Source of the DNA: Mycolicibacter acidiphilus
GTDB taxonomy: Bacteria; Actinomycetota; Actinomycetes; Mycobacteriales; Mycobacteriaceae
Length of the DNA: 64,000 bases
NCBI RefSeq assembly: GCF_018455725.1
Contig: NZ_JAHCLR010000023.1
Location: forward strand, 18,244 to 82,243
Reading direction: 5' to 3'
Below, piece after piece: positions 62,886 through 64,000 of the stretch. The notes under the pieces were generated by a model. The model worked only from the letters and a program-made list of their open reading frames with translations. It had not been told where the DNA came from and did no database searches. A program made the position numbers and the translations under genes. The number at the start of each line of letters is the position of its first letter. Position 1 is the first letter of the stretch.

Positions 62886-63944
62886 TTGCTGACAGACCGG
62901 GGGTTGCAGGTGGGGCGCAGGATGTTGACGTTCGCGGATCGAGCGGACATCGCAGTCGGGATCGAGGCGGGACTCGATGACGCGGCGATCGCGGCCAAGA
63001 TCGGCCGCGACCGAACGGTGGTGTGGCGCGAACGACGCCGCAACAGCACCAAGACCCGCGGGTATCGGCCGGTGCATGCCGACTGTGAAGCCCAACGCCG
63101 GCGGCGCCGCCCGCAGGCGTTCAAGATCGACACCGACCCGGCCCTGCAGGCTCGGGTGCGTGCGGACCTGAAACGGTCACGCACGCCACGCCAGATCGCC
63201 GGCCGCTTGCGCTTGGAGGCCACCGACGCGACCGTGGAGACCATGGTGAACTCCCCGGGCGCCGACGGTGTGACCATCTCGCATGAGGCGATCTACCGCT
63301 GGATCTACGCCCTGCCCAAAGGCGAGCTCGCCAAGTCGGCAATCATGTTGCGGTCCAAGCGAACCCAACGGAAGCGTCGCAAGCCGCTTGGGGAACGCAC
63401 CGGTGGGCGGATCATCGGCATGGTCTCTATCGACGACCGCCCCGACGACGTTGCCGATCGGCGGGTGCCCGGAGCGTGGGAGGGCGACCTCATCATCGGC
63501 CGCGCCGGCAAGTCCGCGGCGGCGACCCTGGTCGAACGGACCAGTCGCTTCACCGTGCTGCTCGGGCTGCCCGAGGGCAAGAACGCCGACGCCCTGGCCG
63601 ACGTGCTCATCGATCGGATCAACTGCCTGCCTACGAAGGTGCGTGGCTCGCTGACCTGGGATCAGGGCACCGAGATGGCTCGTCACGCCGCGTTGACCCT
63701 GGCCACCGACCTGCCGGTGTTCTTCGCCCATCCGCACTCGCCGTGGGAGCGGCCCACCAACGAAAACACCAACGGCCTGATCCGTGAGTACCTGCCCAAA
63801 GGCATCGACATCACCGACCATCAGCCTTACCTCGACGCCATCGCCGACGAACTCAACGACCGCCCCCGCGCCATCCTCGGCTTCCGTACCCCCAGAGAGG
63901 TCTTCACTCAGCTACTGACCGACTCCGTTGCTTCCACCGCTTGA
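62886..63944 (+). CDS. IS30-family transposase
   Basis: 352-aa DDE transposase. The N-terminal helix-turn-helix (LTFADRADIAVGIEAGLDDAAIA...) binds the ends; the catalytic domain has Asp in WEGDLIIG, Asp in TWDQGTEMA and Glu in ERPTNENTNGLIREYLPKG, the hallmark IS30 motif. The TTG at 62886 gives the longest protein; a GTG at 62910 or ATG at 62922 are alternatives, the latter placing the HTH at the very start. The frame is uninterrupted. Confidence 0.92.
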   Translation: MLTDRGLQVGRRMLTFADRADIAVGIEAGLDDAAIAAKIGRDRTVVWRERRRNSTKTRGYRPVHADCEAQRRRRRPQAFKIDTDPALQARVRADLKRSRTPRQIAGRLRLEATDATVETMVNSPGADGVTISHEAIYRWIYALPKGELAKSAIMLRSKRTQRKRRKPLGERTGGRIIGMVSIDDRPDDVADRRVPGAWEGDLIIGRAGKSAAATLVERTSRFTVLLGLPEGKNADALADVLIDRINCLPTKVRGSLTWDQGTEMARHAALTLATDLPVFFAHPHSPWERPTNENTNGLIREYLPKGIDITDHQPYLDAIADELNDRPRAILGFRTPREVFTQLLTDSVASTA

Positions 63945-63951
63945 CATCGCC
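63927..63951 (-). repeat. IS30-family right terminal inverted repeat
   Basis: Begins GTTGCTTCC and ends TGACATCGCC on the plus strand, overlapping the stop codon region of the transposase. It is followed by GAG (63952-63954), matching the trinucleotide to the left of the element. Confidence 0.78.
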
Positions 63952-63961
63952 GAGGTTTCCC

Positions 63962-64000
63962 ATGAAGCGTCGTATCCCGGCGGCAGTGGCCGCACTCGGT
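63962..64000 (+). CDS. Start of a secreted-protein gene cut by window edge
   Basis: Thirteen codons are visible (MKRRIPAAVAALG), a basic N-terminus running into a hydrophobic stretch as in a signal peptide. GAGG seven bases upstream supplies a Shine-Dalgarno. The IS30-family element ends 10 bases before the ATG, so the gene's original promoter, if upstream, has been moved about 1.1 kb away. The call rests on few residues. Confidence 0.45.
   Translation, partial: MKRRIPAAVAALG

Larger units (their letters stand above)
62858..63951 (+). mobile_element. IS30-family insertion sequence, intact
   Basis: A 1094-base element with one transposase gene. Imperfect terminal inverted repeats of 25 bases (18 matches) occupy 62858-62882 and 63927-63951, and the trinucleotide GAG repeats at 62855-62857 and 63952-63954, as expected of the 2-3-base target duplication of IS30-family elements. 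The right repeat overlaps the last codons of the transposase. Length, gene and ends agree, so it appears complete and possibly active. Confidence 0.85.

Overview
This window is chromosomal DNA of a high-GC mycobacterium. The evidence is a complete mce4 cholesterol-import locus, PE and PPE-SVP proteins, a tandem pair of WXG100 proteins of the EsxM/EsxN type, a PGRS glycine-rich protein, wax-ester-synthase and F420 enzymes, and trehalose synthesis. PPE-SVP and EsxM/EsxN proteins are substrates of ESX-5, which is known from slow growers and their close relatives, so that branch (or the M. terrae-like group) is the best guess; this is inference.

Layout. (1) 1-8.7 kb: a partial esterase meets a six-gene minus-strand operon (SDR, F420-type LLM oxidoreductase, SnoaL-like protein, SDR, acyl-CoA ligase, PlsB) joined by start/stop overlaps. 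It is divergent from a SnoaL-like protein and an IclR regulator and looks like an uncharacterised acyl-CoA catabolic unit. (2) 8.7-19.1 kb: an accessory island with two PcaR-type IclR regulators, a LysR regulator, a PE-EsxM-EsxN trio, four paralogous small four-cysteine secreted proteins, another secreted protein and three overlapping PPE genes. (3) 19.1-23.3 kb: membrane protein, FadD17, FabG3-like dehydrogenase and an Old-Yellow-Enzyme. (4) 23.3-39.8 kb: fadE27-fadE26 divergent from fdxD-hsd4A-yrbE4AB-mce4ABCDEF-mam4AB and a secreted protein, followed by convergent otsA and a small conserved gene. This is the conserved steroid uptake and side-chain degradation locus, with KstR-type operators. 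(5) 39.9-45.9 kb: enoyl-CoA hydratase, WS/DGAT and SDR, then a GMC oxidoreductase and a meta-cleavage-product-type hydrolase that diverge from a region holding another KstR-type operator. (6) 45.9-57.1 kb: housekeeping genes in an order known from M. tuberculosis (M50 protease, hypothetical, purA, thioesterase; later purT, rhodanese, metZ, ndhA), with a patatin, a DoxX-like protein and a CPA1 antiporter between. (7) 57.2-64 kb: SDR, PEP-mutase-family protein, PGRS protein, TIGR03086-type protein, acyl-CoA dehydrogenase, and an intact IS30-family element inserted just upstream of a secreted-protein gene cut by the right edge.

The most novel signal is a promoter/operator module present four times in the island (about 10.06-10.12, 10.89-10.95, 13.99-14.06 and 19.08-19.14 kb). 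Each copy has a TTGAC[A/T] -35, a 17-base spacer starting or containing TGTGA, a CATACT -10, and two 15-base GNNCG-N5-CGNAC-like boxes separated by exactly 4 bases. It would place the secreted-protein family, the PE/Esx trio, the LysR gene and the FadD17 operon under one control, most simply that of the IclR pair encoded among them. No RNA genes or CRISPR arrays were seen.
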